Source: Ottowia flava (lineage in GTDB: Bacteria > Pseudomonadota > Gammaproteobacteria > Burkholderiales > Burkholderiaceae_C). Taken from it: a DNA stretch of 64,000 nt. The stretch spans positions 248,001-312,000 of the forward strand of contig NZ_JBHUEJ010000019.1 of the NCBI RefSeq assembly GCF_042680565.1, written 5' to 3'. The notes beneath the pieces are model-generated. The model searched no databases. It saw only the letters and a program-made list of their open reading frames with translations, and was not told the origin of the DNA. Position numbers and translations under genes: made by a program. Shown piece after piece: positions 1 to 8,912 of the stretch. Position 1 is the stretch's first letter. Each line of letters begins with the position of its first letter.

Positions 1-318
1 TCCGTCGCGCGCGGTGTACGCCGGGCCCTCGTAGCCGGCCTCTCGCAGCGCGAGCAGAGTGCCGGCGCTGCCCCACAGGGCGACGCCGTGGCGCTGCGCC
101 AGCAGGGGCGCGCAGCCGACATGGTCGCCATGTTCATGGGTGATGAAGACCGCGTCGAGCTCGTCGGCACTCAGTCCGCAACGGGCGAGGGCGGCGCCCA
201 ACTGTCGCCAGCCCAGACCGCAATCGACGAGCACCAGGGTGCGGCTCAGGCCGTCGCGGGCTTCAACCAGTGTGGCGTTGCCAGCGCTGCCGCTGGCAAG
301 GTTGCGAAAGCGAAGCAA
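1..318 (-). CDS. MBL-fold metallo-hydrolase, 3' end cut by window edge
   Basis: This is the N-terminal part of a metallo-beta-lactamase-fold hydrolase, about 106 residues, running off the window at base 1. The metal-binding motif THEHGDHV is visible at about residues 60-67, after a first strand with a GSAGNAT turn that is typical of the YycJ/WalJ-like branch of the family. A TTG start at 318 is chosen because it gives an N-terminus of the form MLRF, usual in this branch; an in-frame stop lies at 328-330 and no ATG is available. It lies just downstream of bamC on the same strand. The substrate is unknown; family members are nucleases or phosphoesterases using two metal ions. Confidence 0.8.
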   Translation of the reverse strand, partial: MLRFRNLASGSAGNATLVEARDGLSRTLVLVDCGLGWRQLGAALARCGLSADELDAVFITHEHGDHVGCAPLLAQRHGVALWGSAGTLLALREAGYEGPAYTARDG

Positions 319-368
319 GACAGCAGGTCAGGAGGCGATGCGCGGCACGAAACGGCCGCGCGCGCCGC

Positions 369-1490
369 TTATTTCAATTCGTCGGCCAGCACCCGCATGA
401 TGCGCTGAGCATCGGCCTGCGGCGCGGGCGCGCCGTTACCGTCCATGACGTTGACCACGCTGCCCTGGCCTTGGCCGCGCACCACTATCTGGTACTTGGT
501 GGTCGGCAACTGCTTGCTGGCGCCGCCGAACAGCTTGCCGAAGAAGCCGGGCTCCTGTTTTTCGACCTTCGGGTCGATGTAGCGCACAAAGTAGATGCCC
601 TTGCTGCGGTCGCGGTCCTCCACGGTGAAGCCGGTCCGGTCGAGCGCCAGGCCGACGCGGCGCCAGGCGCGGTCGAAGTCCTCGTTGACCTGCACCGTCG
701 GCTGTCCGCCGATCGAGGCCACTGCGGCTTGCGGCGCAGCCTTGGTTGCAGCGCCGGTACTGGCCAGCATGGCCTTCGATTCCTCTTGCGACACCCCCAG
801 CTTGACCATCATGCGGCGCAGGAACTCGGCCTCCAACTCGGGGTCGCGGGCGCGCGGCTGCCAGATCGTGCTGTCTTTGCGTGCCGACGAATACACCTCT
901 TCCATGCCGCGGTGCGTGACGAAGATGTCGGTGCCGCCGTCAGCACTGCGCTCCAGGCGCGTGCGGAAGCGGTCCCGCTCGCCGGTGGAATACAGCGAAT
1001 CGAACACCTTGCCGATGGTGTTGCGGATGAAGTCCTGCGGGATTTTGGCGCGGTTTTCGGCCCAGTCGGTTTCCATCAGGCCGATGTTGGCCTGATCCAC
1101 CGCCAGCAGAAAGCCGCTTTCGAGCCAGAAGTCGCGCACTGGGCCCCACAACTGGTCTGGCGATCGGCCGATGTGCAGCCACCGCTCGCCGCCATCGCGC
1201 TTGAATTGCACGTCGGCGATGGCGTTGGCGGCGGCTTGGGTGCCGGTGGTTTGCGTCGCGGCCTGGCCGGCCTGGTAGCCGCTGGCGGTGACCACGCCGC
1301 TGTTGCCGCCCGCGTTGTAACGGGTCTGGCCAGGCAGTTGAGTCAAATCGGGCGGGACTTCCAGCGCCACGCCGCGGCCGGCGGTCTTGTAGTCGATCTT
1401 GTCGGGCTCGAGCATCGAGCAGGCGCTCAGTGCCATCACGGCCGTGGAGCCCACGAGGGCCAGGGAAATTCGGCGATCAGCAACTTTCAC
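369..1490 (-). CDS. bamC: Outer membrane assembly lipoprotein BamC
   Basis: BamC (NlpB) is an accessory lipoprotein of the BAM complex that inserts beta-barrel proteins into the outer membrane. The 373-residue protein has a signal peptide with lipobox LSAC, lipidated Cys24. The N-terminal stretch after it (PDKIDYK, then PPDLTQLP) is the unstructured segment that contacts BamD in the family. Two helix-grip domains follow, at roughly 90-220 and 260-373. It lies downstream of dapA on the same strand, the same pairing as dapA-nlpB in E. coli, although here the two are separated by a copy of the dispersed repeat. The start at 1490 gives a normal positively charged signal n-region. Confidence 0.93.
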   Translation of the reverse strand: MKVADRRISLALVGSTAVMALSACSMLEPDKIDYKTAGRGVALEVPPDLTQLPGQTRYNAGGNSGVVTASGYQAGQAATQTTGTQAAANAIADVQFKRDGGERWLHIGRSPDQLWGPVRDFWLESGFLLAVDQANIGLMETDWAENRAKIPQDFIRNTIGKVFDSLYSTGERDRFRTRLERSADGGTDIFVTHRGMEEVYSSARKDSTIWQPRARDPELEAEFLRRMMVKLGVSQEESKAMLASTGAATKAAPQAAVASIGGQPTVQVNEDFDRAWRRVGLALDRTGFTVEDRDRSKGIYFVRYIDPKVEKQEPGFFGKLFGGASKQLPTTKYQIVVRGQGQGSVVNVMDGNGAPAPQADAQRIMRVLADELK

Positions 1491-1510
1491 GTGTGCGTTC
1501 CTTTGGAGGG

Positions 1511-1560
1511 AAATCGGGCGCTGGCCCTACATCAATCTGCGCGACCAGCTAGCAAAATCA
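1511..1560 (-). repeat. Dispersed TAGCTG/TGCGCAG repeat, copy 1
   Basis: On the minus strand it reads TAGCTGGTCGCGCAG, then GTAGGGCCAGCG, then GATTT. It lies between dapA and bamC and overlaps the dapA stop codon. Confidence 0.8.
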
Positions 1561-2442
1561 GAGCAAGCCGGCGCTTTTCAGGGCGGCTTCGACCACCGGC
1601 TCATTGGCCGTCGACAGCGGCGTCATGGGCAGGCGCATGGTCGGGCCGCACAGGCCCATCCGCGCCATCGCCCACTTCACGGGGATCGGATTGGCTTCGA
1701 CAAACAGCTGCTTGTGCACCGGCATCAGCTTGAACTGGATGTCCATCGCCTTCTGGCGATCGCCGGCGATGGCGGCCACGCACAGCTCGTGCATCAGACG
1801 CGGCGCCACGTTGGCGGTGACGCTGATGTTGCCCTGGCCGCCGCACAGCATCAGCGCGACGGCGGTGGGGTCGTCGCCGGAATAGACGGCAAAGTTCTTG
1901 GGCACGTCGCGGATCAGCCACTGCGCGCGCTCGATGTTGCCGGTGGCTTCCTTGATGCCGACGATGCCCGGCACCTGCGCCAGGCGCAGCACGGTGTCGT
2001 GCAGCATATCGGCTACGCTGCGGCCGGGCACGTTGTACAGCACCATGGGCAGGTCGCCCACGGCTTCGGCGATCGCCTTGAAGTGCTGGTACTGGCCCTC
2101 TTGCGTGGGCTTGTTGTAGTAGGGCACGACCTGCAGCTGGCAGTCGGCGCCGACCTTTTTGGCGTAGCGCGCCAGCTCGATCGCCTCGGCCGTCGAGTTG
2201 GCGCCGCAGCCGGCCATGATCGGCACGCGGCCCTTGGCCTGCTCGACCGACACGCGGATGATTTCCTGGTGCTCTTCGACGTTCACCGTGGGCGATTCGC
2301 CCGTGGTGCCCACAACGCCGATGCAGTCGGTGCCTTCGGCGATATGCCAGTCGATGAGTTGGCGCAGCGTGGGGTAGTCAACGCTGCCGTCTTCATGCAT
2401 GGGGGTGGCCAGCGCAACGATGCTGCCAGTGATGGGGGTCAT
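1558..2442 (-). CDS. dapA: 4-hydroxy-tetrahydrodipicolinate synthase
   Basis: DapA condenses pyruvate with aspartate semialdehyde, the first committed step of lysine and diaminopimelate synthesis in the cytoplasm. At 294 residues it has the usual family length and is a TIM barrel. Visible active-site residues are Thr46-Thr47 in GTTGES, Tyr136 in LYNVPGRS, Arg141, and the Schiff-base Lys164 in GIKEA. The start at 2442 gives MTPITGSIVAL, the standard N-terminus. The stop codon falls inside a dispersed repeat. BamC follows on the same strand and may be cotranscribed. Confidence 0.97.
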   Translation of the reverse strand: MTPITGSIVALATPMHEDGSVDYPTLRQLIDWHIAEGTDCIGVVGTTGESPTVNVEEHQEIIRVSVEQAKGRVPIMAGCGANSTAEAIELARYAKKVGADCQLQVVPYYNKPTQEGQYQHFKAIAEAVGDLPMVLYNVPGRSVADMLHDTVLRLAQVPGIVGIKEATGNIERAQWLIRDVPKNFAVYSGDDPTAVALMLCGGQGNISVTANVAPRLMHELCVAAIAGDRQKAMDIQFKLMPVHKQLFVEANPIPVKWAMARMGLCGPTMRLPMTPLSTANEPVVEAALKSAGLL

Positions 2443-2534
2443 GGATGGCGAGGAATTCGGCGGAAAACGCGCATTTTAGTGTGCTGGCACCGGTTCTGTA
2501 ACAGTGCCGCGGGGAAAGCGCAGTGGTTTAAGAG

Positions 2535-3110
2535 TCAGCTCAGCGGATAACGTTCCACGGGCTGGTCGGCGGCGCTCGCGGGGATCGGCGTGCGGACGGC
2601 GGCAATGCGCTGGATGAAGCGTTCCGGCGCGTCGACAAACCCGTCTTCGTAGGCGATGACGCGCCAGTCGGGGCGCCCGCACCAGCGCAGCAATTCGCCG
2701 GGCTGCAGCAGGAAGTCCGGGCGCGACGGCTTGCCGACGGTTGCATTGCCGGCCGCGAAGGTCTCGTAGATCAGCACGCCGCCTTCGGCAACGCTGTCGA
2801 GCATGGTGGGCATCAACGGGCGCCACAGGTAGTGGGTGACGACCACGGCGCCAAAGCGGCGGCCGGGCAGGGGCCAACTGCCCGATTCGATATCGGCCTG
2901 CAGCACCTCGCCCAGGCCTTGCAGCGCGGCGATGGCCTCTGCATCCCGGTCGACGCCGGTCAGGCGAAAGCCCTGTTCGGCCAACCAGCGCAGGTGGCGC
3001 CCATGGCCGCAGGCCACATCCAGCACGCTGGCGCCGGGCGCGATCAGCGGGGCGAAGCGGCGCACCCAAGGTGATGGCGCCTGGCTGCCATGGGCGGTGG
3101 AAGAAGACAT
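2535..3110 (-). CDS. Class I SAM-dependent methyltransferase
   Basis: This is a 191-residue Rossmann-fold methyltransferase. Motif I is VLDVACGHGRH at about residues 33-43, followed by the acidic end of strand two (GVDRD), which binds the SAM ribose. The nearest relatives I recognise are small TehB/UbiE-like cytoplasmic enzymes; no substrate-specific motif is visible. The ATG at 3110 is preferred over a TTG five codons upstream because the upstream codons lie at the edge of a dispersed repeat. It is followed by dapA on the same strand after about 90 bp. Its function beyond methyl transfer is not known. Confidence 0.85.
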   Translation of the reverse strand: MSSSTAHGSQAPSPWVRRFAPLIAPGASVLDVACGHGRHLRWLAEQGFRLTGVDRDAEAIAALQGLGEVLQADIESGSWPLPGRRFGAVVVTHYLWRPLMPTMLDSVAEGGVLIYETFAAGNATVGKPSRPDFLLQPGELLRWCGRPDWRVIAYEDGFVDAPERFIQRIAAVRTPIPASAADQPVERYPLS

Positions 3111-3121
3111 GGTCGGGTTAC

Positions 3122-3182
3122 TCAAAACTGCAAAATTGATAGCTGCCTGCGCAGATCAGTGTAGCGCGGGAGCGTGATTTCT
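3122..3182 (+). repeat. Dispersed repeat, copy 2
   Basis: It reads GATAGCTGCCTGCGCAG, then GTAGCGCGGGAG, then TGATTT. It sits in the divergent gap between the methyltransferase and parE. Confidence 0.85.
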
Positions 3183-3266
3183 TTTGGAAGTATTGCGGGG
3201 ATATTCAAAGTCTGGACTGGGTTTGCATACAGCGCCTGGCCGCCGTGCGGGGTAAAATGGGGGGTT

Positions 3267-5246
3267 ATGGCCAAACCGACAACGCCCACTGAAACGGGCT
3301 ATTCCGAGGGTTCGATCCGCGTCCTGAAGGGGCTCGAGCCCGTCAAGCAGCGCCCGGGCATGTACACCCGCACGGACAACCCGCTGCACGTTATCCAGGA
3401 AGTCATCGACAACGCCGCCGACGAGGCGCTGGCGGGCTTCGGCAAGAAATTCAAGGTCACGTTGCACGCCGACGGTTCGGTCAGCGTGGAAGACGACGGG
3501 CGCGGTATTCCCTTCGGCCTGCACCCCGAAGAGAAGGCGCCGGTGCTTGAACTGGTCTTCACTCGCCTGCATGCGGGCGGCAAGTTCGACAAGGGCCAGG
3601 GCGGCGCCTACAGCTTTTCCGGCGGCCTGCACGGCGTGGGCGTCAGCGTGACCAACGCGCTGGCCCAGCGCATGGAAGTCACCAGCCACCGCGAAGGCCA
3701 GGTCGCGACCATGGTGTTCTCGGGCGGCGACGTGATCGAGAAGCTGGCGCTGCGCAAACAGGGCGAGGGCGACCGCAAGCAGGGCACCACGGTGCGTGTC
3801 TGGCCGGACCCGAAGTACTTCGAATCGGCCACGCTGCCGATGGGCGAGCTGGTCCACCTGCTGCGCAGCAAGGCCGTGCTGATGCCCGGCGTGACGGTGC
3901 AGCTGGCCGACGAAAAGAAGAAGGACACCCAGAGCTGGCAGTACAAGGGCGGTCTGCGCGACTACCTGGAGCAGACGCTGCCGGTCGATGCGGTGATCCC
4001 GATCTTTGAGGGTGAGGGCTACGCCGACGGGAACGCCGAGAACTTTGCCGAAGGCGAGGGCGCCCAATGGGCCGTCGCCTTCACCGAAGACGGCCAGCCG
4101 GTGCGCGAGAGCTACGTCAACCTGATCCCGACCACCGCCGGCGGCACGCACGACAGCGGTTTGCGCGACGGGCTGTTCCAGGCCGTGAAAAGCTTCATCG
4201 AGCTGCATGCGCTGCTGCCCAAGGGCGTCAAGCTGATGCCGGAGGACGTGTTTGCGCGCGCCAGCTATGTGCTGTCGGCCAAGGTGCTGGACCCCCAGTT
4301 CCAGGGCCAGATCAAGGAGCGCCTGAACTCGCGTGACGCGCTGCGCCTGGTGTCGGGCTATGTGCGCCCGGCGCTCGAACTCTGGCTGAACCAGCACGTC
4401 GACTACGGCAAGCGGCTGGCCGAGCTGGCCATCAAGGCCGCACAGACCCGCCAGCGCGCCGGGCAGAAGGTCGAAAAGCGCAAGGGCAGCGGCGTCGCCG
4501 TGCTGCCCGGCAAGCTCACGGACTGCGAAAGCCGCGACATCGCCCACAACGAGGTGTTCCTGGTCGAGGGCGATTCGGCCGGCGGCTCGGCCAAGATGGG
4601 TCGCGACAAGGAGACCCAGGCCGTGCTGCCCCTGCGCGGCAAGGTGCTGAACACCTGGGAGGTCGACCGCGACCTGCTGTTCAAGAACACCGAGATCCAC
4701 GACATTTCGGTCGCCATCGGCGTCGACCCGCATGGCCCGACCGACACGCCCGACCTGTCCGGTCTGCGCTACGGCAAGATCTGCGTGCTGTCGGACGCGG
4801 ACGTGGACGGCTCGCACATCCAGGTGCTGTTGCTGACCCTGTTCTTCCGGCACTTCCCCAAGCTGATCGAGGCCGGGCATGTGTTCGTGGCCCGGCCGCC
4901 GCTCTTCCGGGTGGACGCGCCGGCCCGGGGCAAGAAACCCGCCGCCAAGATGTACGCGCTGGATGAAGGGGAATTGACCGCCATTCTCGATAAGTTACGC
5001 AAAGATGGCGTGCCTGAGGGAAAATGGAGCATCAGCCGCTTCAAGGGGCTGGGTGAAATGAACGCGGAACATTTGTGGGAAACCACGCTCAATCCGGACA
5101 CCCGCCGGCTCATGCCGGTGCAATTGGGGCCGTTTGACTTCAACCAGACAGCGGCCGAAATGACCAAACTCATGGGCAAGGGCGAAGCCGCCGCGCGACG
5201 CGAGCTCATGGAACTGCACGGCGACGCCGTGGAAATCGACATCTAG
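3267..5246 (+). CDS. parE: DNA topoisomerase IV subunit B
   Basis: ParE is the ATPase subunit of topoisomerase IV, which unlinks replicated chromosomes. The 659-residue protein has a GHKL ATPase domain (EVIDNAADEAL at 45-55, GRGIP near 77), a transducer domain, and a toprim domain with EGDSAGGSAK near 434 and DADVDG near 510. The residues around the toprim motif (QAVLPLRGK) match ParE rather than GyrB, and parC follows on the same strand. The ATG at 3267 is chosen because it gives MAKP directly before the conserved region; a longer frame upstream runs into a dispersed repeat. Quinolone-resistance positions would lie near the toprim motif. Confidence 0.96.
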   Translation: MAKPTTPTETGYSEGSIRVLKGLEPVKQRPGMYTRTDNPLHVIQEVIDNAADEALAGFGKKFKVTLHADGSVSVEDDGRGIPFGLHPEEKAPVLELVFTRLHAGGKFDKGQGGAYSFSGGLHGVGVSVTNALAQRMEVTSHREGQVATMVFSGGDVIEKLALRKQGEGDRKQGTTVRVWPDPKYFESATLPMGELVHLLRSKAVLMPGVTVQLADEKKKDTQSWQYKGGLRDYLEQTLPVDAVIPIFEGEGYADGNAENFAEGEGAQWAVAFTEDGQPVRESYVNLIPTTAGGTHDSGLRDGLFQAVKSFIELHALLPKGVKLMPEDVFARASYVLSAKVLDPQFQGQIKERLNSRDALRLVSGYVRPALELWLNQHVDYGKRLAELAIKAAQTRQRAGQKVEKRKGSGVAVLPGKLTDCESRDIAHNEVFLVEGDSAGGSAKMGRDKETQAVLPLRGKVLNTWEVDRDLLFKNTEIHDISVAIGVDPHGPTDTPDLSGLRYGKICVLSDADVDGSHIQVLLLTLFFRHFPKLIEAGHVFVARPPLFRVDAPARGKKPAAKMYALDEGELTAILDKLRKDGVPEGKWSISRFKGLGEMNAEHLWETTLNPDTRRLMPVQLGPFDFNQTAAEMTKLMGKGEAAARRELMELHGDAVEIDI

Positions 5247-5265
5247 TCGGGATCGCGAAAGCACT

Positions 5266-6300
5266 ATGTCATTGCCGTCGTTGCGCGCGTGGGCGCGCCG
5301 GGCGTCGTCGTTGCTGGCGCCAGCCGTTGCGCTGGTGCTGGTTCTGGGCCACGCCTCGGCGCGCGCCGATCTGTGGAGCTACGTGGACGAGCAGGGTGTG
5401 ACCCATTTCGCCGCGGAGAAGATCGACGAGCGCTACCAGCTGTACTTCAAGGGCAGCGATGTCTCCAGGCTGAGCCTGACTGCCGAGACCCGCCTGGCCA
5501 ACCCCGGCGCGGTCGCCCGTGCGGGCGTCATGGGCCTGCGCACGCCCGGCGTGGCAGGTCAGGGCGCACCGGCGTTCAAGGTGCCGCAGCGCTTTGCAGC
5601 CATCGACGATTCGCGCAGCTACAAGGCGGTGCAAAAGCATTTGCGCGCGGCGGCCAAGCAGCACGCGGTGGACTACGAACTGCTGAAGGCGGTGGTCGCT
5701 GCCGAATCCGGCTTTGACCCAGCGGCGGTATCGCCCAAGGGCGCGGTTGGCCTGATGCAGCTGCTGCCGACCACGGCCGTGATGTACGGCGTGAGCGCCG
5801 ACCGCGAAGGCCGCAAGGACCGCAAAGGCCAACCGATTGCCGCGCAAAGCGTCGAACAGAAGCTGACCGACCCGCGCACCAACGTCTTCGCCGGGGCCCG
5901 CTACCTGGCCTACCTGCTCAAGCTGTTCAAGGGCGAGACTGCGCTGGCCGTGGCCGCGTACAACGCCGGTGAAGGTGCGGTGCAGCGCGCCGGCAACAGG
6001 ATTCCGAACTACAAGGAAACCCAGGGCTACGTGCGTACGGTGATGGGCTTGTACGGCGCATTCAAGCCGGATGCCACGGTCGCCGTGGCCAGCAGCGGTG
6101 TTGGCAGCAACAGTGCGCCGGTGGCACGCGCCGCCGGCAAGGTCGGCGGCCGCGTGCGCGTCGAACTGGGCGGCAGCCCCGCCAAGGGCCGCGCCGCGCC
6201 GGCCGAAACCCCGGCACCGTCCGCGGCCACCCCGGTCGATACGGGCTGGGTGCCGGTGGTGTACCGCACCACCCCTAGCAGCCCCGCGGGCGGCGAATAG
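5266..6300 (+). CDS. Periplasmic lytic transglycosylase (SLT domain)
   Basis: This 344-residue exported protein has a signal peptide ending near ASARAD. An N-terminal DUF4124-like stretch (LWSYVDEQGVTHF) is followed by a lysozyme-like SLT domain at about 120-265. The catalytic glutamate is Glu147 in AAESGFDP, followed by GAVGLMQLLP and later AYNAGEGAV, all hallmarks of soluble lytic transglycosylases that cleave peptidoglycan with formation of 1,6-anhydro-muramic acid. The C-terminal 70 residues are Ala/Pro-rich and probably disordered. It starts 20 bp after parE and ends 25 bp before parC, so it sits inside the topoisomerase IV operon. Confidence 0.92.
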   Translation: MSLPSLRAWARRASSLLAPAVALVLVLGHASARADLWSYVDEQGVTHFAAEKIDERYQLYFKGSDVSRLSLTAETRLANPGAVARAGVMGLRTPGVAGQGAPAFKVPQRFAAIDDSRSYKAVQKHLRAAAKQHAVDYELLKAVVAAESGFDPAAVSPKGAVGLMQLLPTTAVMYGVSADREGRKDRKGQPIAAQSVEQKLTDPRTNVFAGARYLAYLLKLFKGETALAVAAYNAGEGAVQRAGNRIPNYKETQGYVRTVMGLYGAFKPDATVAVASSGVGSNSAPVARAAGKVGGRVRVELGGSPAKGRAAPAETPAPSAATPVDTGWVPVVYRTTPSSPAGGE

Positions 6301-6324
6301 TCTCTTTTTTCGATTTTTCCCTGA

Positions 6325-8721
6325 ATGAACGATCAAACGGTCCTCGATCTGGCCGGGGGCGATGACGGGTCGGCTGACGACCTGCCGTTGGCCACCTATG
6401 CGCAGCGCGCCTACCTCGAATACGCCTTGTCGGTGGTCAAGGGGCGCGCCTTGCCCGATGTGGCCGACGGCCAGAAGCCGGTGCAGCGCCGCATCCTGTA
6501 CGTCATGGACCAGATGGGTCTGGGCTATGGCGGCACCGGCGGCAACACCGCGGCGTCCCCCGTCAAGAGCGCCCGTGTGGTGGGCGACGTGCTGGGCAAG
6601 TTCCACCCGCACGGCGACACCGCGGCCTACGACGCGCTGGTGCGCATGGCGCAGGACTTCTCGCTGCGCTACCCGCTGGTCGACGGCCAGGGCAACTTCG
6701 GCAGCCGCGACGGCGACGGCGCCGCCGCCATGCGCTACACCGAGGCGCGCCTGTCCAGGATCACCCGGCTGCTGCTGGAGGAGATCGACGAAGGCACGGT
6801 CGATTTCCAGCCCAACTACGACGGCCGCGAGGAAGAGCCGCGCCAGCTGCCCGCGCGCCTGCCGTTCGCGCTGCTCAACGGCGCCAGCGGCATCGCGGTT
6901 GGCATGGCCACCGAGATCCCCAGCCACAACCTGCGCGAAGTGGCCGACGCCTGTGTCGCCCTGGTCAAGAACGCCAAGCTGAGCGACGACGAGCTGTTCA
7001 CGCTGGTCCCCGGCCCCGACTACCCGGGCGGCGGCCAGATCATCAGCACTGCCAGCGACATCCAGGACGCCTACCGCTCGGGCCGCGGCAGCCTGAAGGT
7101 GCGCGCGCGCTGGAAGATAGAGGACCTGGCGCGCGGCCAGTGGCAGCTGGTGGTGACCGAGTTGCCACCGGGCGTCAGCACCCAGAAGGTGCTGGAAGAA
7201 ATTGAAGATCTGACCAACCCCAAGGTCAAGAACGGCAAGAAGGCGCTGACGCAGGAGCAGAACCAGCTCAAGGCGACGGTGCTGGCGGTGCTGGACGAGG
7301 TGCGCGACGAATCGAGCAAGGACGCCGCCGTGCGCATCGTGTTCGAGCCCAAGAGCCGCACCATCGGCCAAGAAGAGCTGGCGCGTACGCTGCTGGCGCA
7401 CACCAGCCTGGAAACCTCCGCTTCGATCAACCTGACCTGCGTGGGCCTGGACGGCAAGCCGGTGCAGAAGTCGCTGCGCGATATGCTGACCGAGTGGATC
7501 GAATTCCGCCAGACCACCATCACGCGCCGCAGCCAGCACCGCCTGCAGAAGGTGCTGGACCGCATCCACATCCTCGAAGGCCGGCAGCTGGTGCTGCTGA
7601 ACATCGACGAGGTGATCGCCATCATCCGCGAGAGCGACGAGCCCAAGGCCGCGCTGATCGCCCGCTTCAACCTCTCCGACCGGCAGGCCGACGACATCCT
7701 CGACATCCGGCTGCGCCAACTGGCGCGCCTGGAAGCCATCAAGATCGAGCAGGAATTGGCCGAGCTGCGCAAGGACCAGGGCAGTCTGGAAGACATCCTG
7801 GGCAGCCCCGCCAGCCTGCGTCGCCTGATGGTCAAGGAGATCGAGGCCGACGCCAAGGTCTTCGCCGACGAGCGCCGCACGCTGATCCAGGCCGAAAAGA
7901 AGGCCGTGGCCGAAGTGAAAGTGGTGGACGAACCCGTCACCGTCGTCATCAGCGAAAAAGGCTGGGTGCGCGCGCGTCAGGGCCACGGGCACGATGCGGC
8001 GGGCTTCGCCTTCAAGGCGGGCGACGGGCTGTACAGCACGTTCGAATGCCGCACCGTGGACAACCTGCTGGTCTTCGGCAGCAACGGCCGCGTCTACACC
8101 GTGGCGGTGGCCAACCTGCCGGGTGGGCGCGGCGACGGCCAGCCGATCACTACGCTGATCGACCTGGACAGCGGCACGCAGCCCATGCACTTCTTTGCCG
8201 GGCCGGAGGGTGCGACGCTGCTGCTGTCGGGCTCGGGCGGCTACGGCTTTCTGGCGCGGGTGGAACACATGCTGTCGCGCCAGCGCGGCGGCAAGGCCTT
8301 CATCAGTGTGGGCGAGGGCGAGCAGATCTGCCGGCCATCGCTCGCGGCCTGGGATCCCAAGCAATATCTGCCTTCAGCCCTTGAGGGGTCTGCGCAGCAA
8401 GCTATGCAAAGTGTAGCAACCTCGCACGTGGCCTGCGCTTCCACGGGCGGCCGCATCCTGACGTTCGAGATCGCTGAACTGAAGCTGATGGAAAAGGGCG
8501 GCCGCGGCCTGACCCTGATCGACCTGGAAGACAAGGACCGGCTGGCCGGCGCCGCCGCCTACACCCGCAGCGTGCGCATCAGCGGCATCGGCCGAGGCGG
8601 CAAGGCGCGTGAAGAAACCCTGGAAATCCGCAGTCTGAACAACGCCCGCGCCGCGCGCGGACGCAAAGGCAAGGCGGCGGACCTCGGCTTCAAGCCGAAC
8701 GACGTGCAGCGGGTGCTGTGA
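6325..8721 (+). CDS. parC: DNA topoisomerase IV subunit A
   Basis: ParC is the DNA-cleaving subunit of topoisomerase IV. The 798-residue protein has the winged-helix and tower core, with catalytic Tyr138 in AMRYTEARLS and the HPHGDTAAYDA segment near 93-103, where quinolone-resistance changes map. The C-terminal beta-propeller is visible from about residue 530. Residues 680-700 are encoded by a copy of the dispersed repeat that keeps the frame, between two conserved propeller segments. The ATG at 6325 has only a weak ribosome binding site but gives the expected N-terminus before LPLATYAQRAYLEYA. It forms an operon with parE and overlaps the next start by one base. Confidence 0.96.
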   Translation: MNDQTVLDLAGGDDGSADDLPLATYAQRAYLEYALSVVKGRALPDVADGQKPVQRRILYVMDQMGLGYGGTGGNTAASPVKSARVVGDVLGKFHPHGDTAAYDALVRMAQDFSLRYPLVDGQGNFGSRDGDGAAAMRYTEARLSRITRLLLEEIDEGTVDFQPNYDGREEEPRQLPARLPFALLNGASGIAVGMATEIPSHNLREVADACVALVKNAKLSDDELFTLVPGPDYPGGGQIISTASDIQDAYRSGRGSLKVRARWKIEDLARGQWQLVVTELPPGVSTQKVLEEIEDLTNPKVKNGKKALTQEQNQLKATVLAVLDEVRDESSKDAAVRIVFEPKSRTIGQEELARTLLAHTSLETSASINLTCVGLDGKPVQKSLRDMLTEWIEFRQTTITRRSQHRLQKVLDRIHILEGRQLVLLNIDEVIAIIRESDEPKAALIARFNLSDRQADDILDIRLRQLARLEAIKIEQELAELRKDQGSLEDILGSPASLRRLMVKEIEADAKVFADERRTLIQAEKKAVAEVKVVDEPVTVVISEKGWVRARQGHGHDAAGFAFKAGDGLYSTFECRTVDNLLVFGSNGRVYTVAVANLPGGRGDGQPITTLIDLDSGTQPMHFFAGPEGATLLLSGSGGYGFLARVEHMLSRQRGGKAFISVGEGEQICRPSLAAWDPKQYLPSALEGSAQQAMQSVATSHVACASTGGRILTFEIAELKLMEKGGRGLTLIDLEDKDRLAGAAAYTRSVRISGIGRGGKAREETLEIRSLNNARAARGRKGKAADLGFKPNDVQRVL
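8365..8425 (-). repeat. Dispersed repeat inside parC, copy 3
   Basis: On the minus strand it reads CATAGCTTGCTGCGCAG, followed by a degenerate right half. It lies in frame within the ParC propeller. Confidence 0.6.
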
Positions 8722-8912
8722 TGGGCGGCGAGTTGTCGCCCATCGGGCTGCTGCTGATGGCGGTGGGCGGCCTGGTCAGTTTTCTGCTGGGCCGCTACCT
8801 GTCGCGCGGTTGGCGCGCCAAGCGCCGCGACAAGGAAGCCGCGGCCAAGCTGGCCAGCGAAACGCGCCAGCAGCGCCGGGCGCGGGAGCGCAAGGCCTCC
8901 AAGCAGCGGTGA
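8721..8912 (+). CDS. Small single-pass membrane protein
   Basis: This is a 63-residue protein with one hydrophobic segment at residues 6-24 (PIGLLLMAVGGLVSFLLG), followed by a strongly basic and charged tail (KRRDKEAAAKL, QQRRARERK). It was not recognised as a named family. Its ATG shares one base with the parC stop (TGATG), so translation is probably coupled to parC, and its own stop overlaps the ATG of the broken deacetylase in the same way. The predicted topology is N-out with a cytoplasmic basic tail, which could touch nucleic acid or membrane phosphate; that is a guess from charge alone. Confidence 0.65.
   Translation: MGGELSPIGLLLMAVGGLVSFLLGRYLSRGWRAKRRDKEAAAKLASETRQQRRARERKASKQR

Noticed and set aside
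3156..4880. Minus-strand open frame opposite parE
   Set aside because: Antisense shadow with biased composition and no recognisable domain.
5269..8364. Very long minus-strand open frame (over 1000 codons) opposite the transglycosylase and parC
   Set aside because: It is a shadow of GC-rich coding DNA: the peptide is His/Arg/Ala/Gln-rich with no fold, and both genes on the other strand are clearly real.
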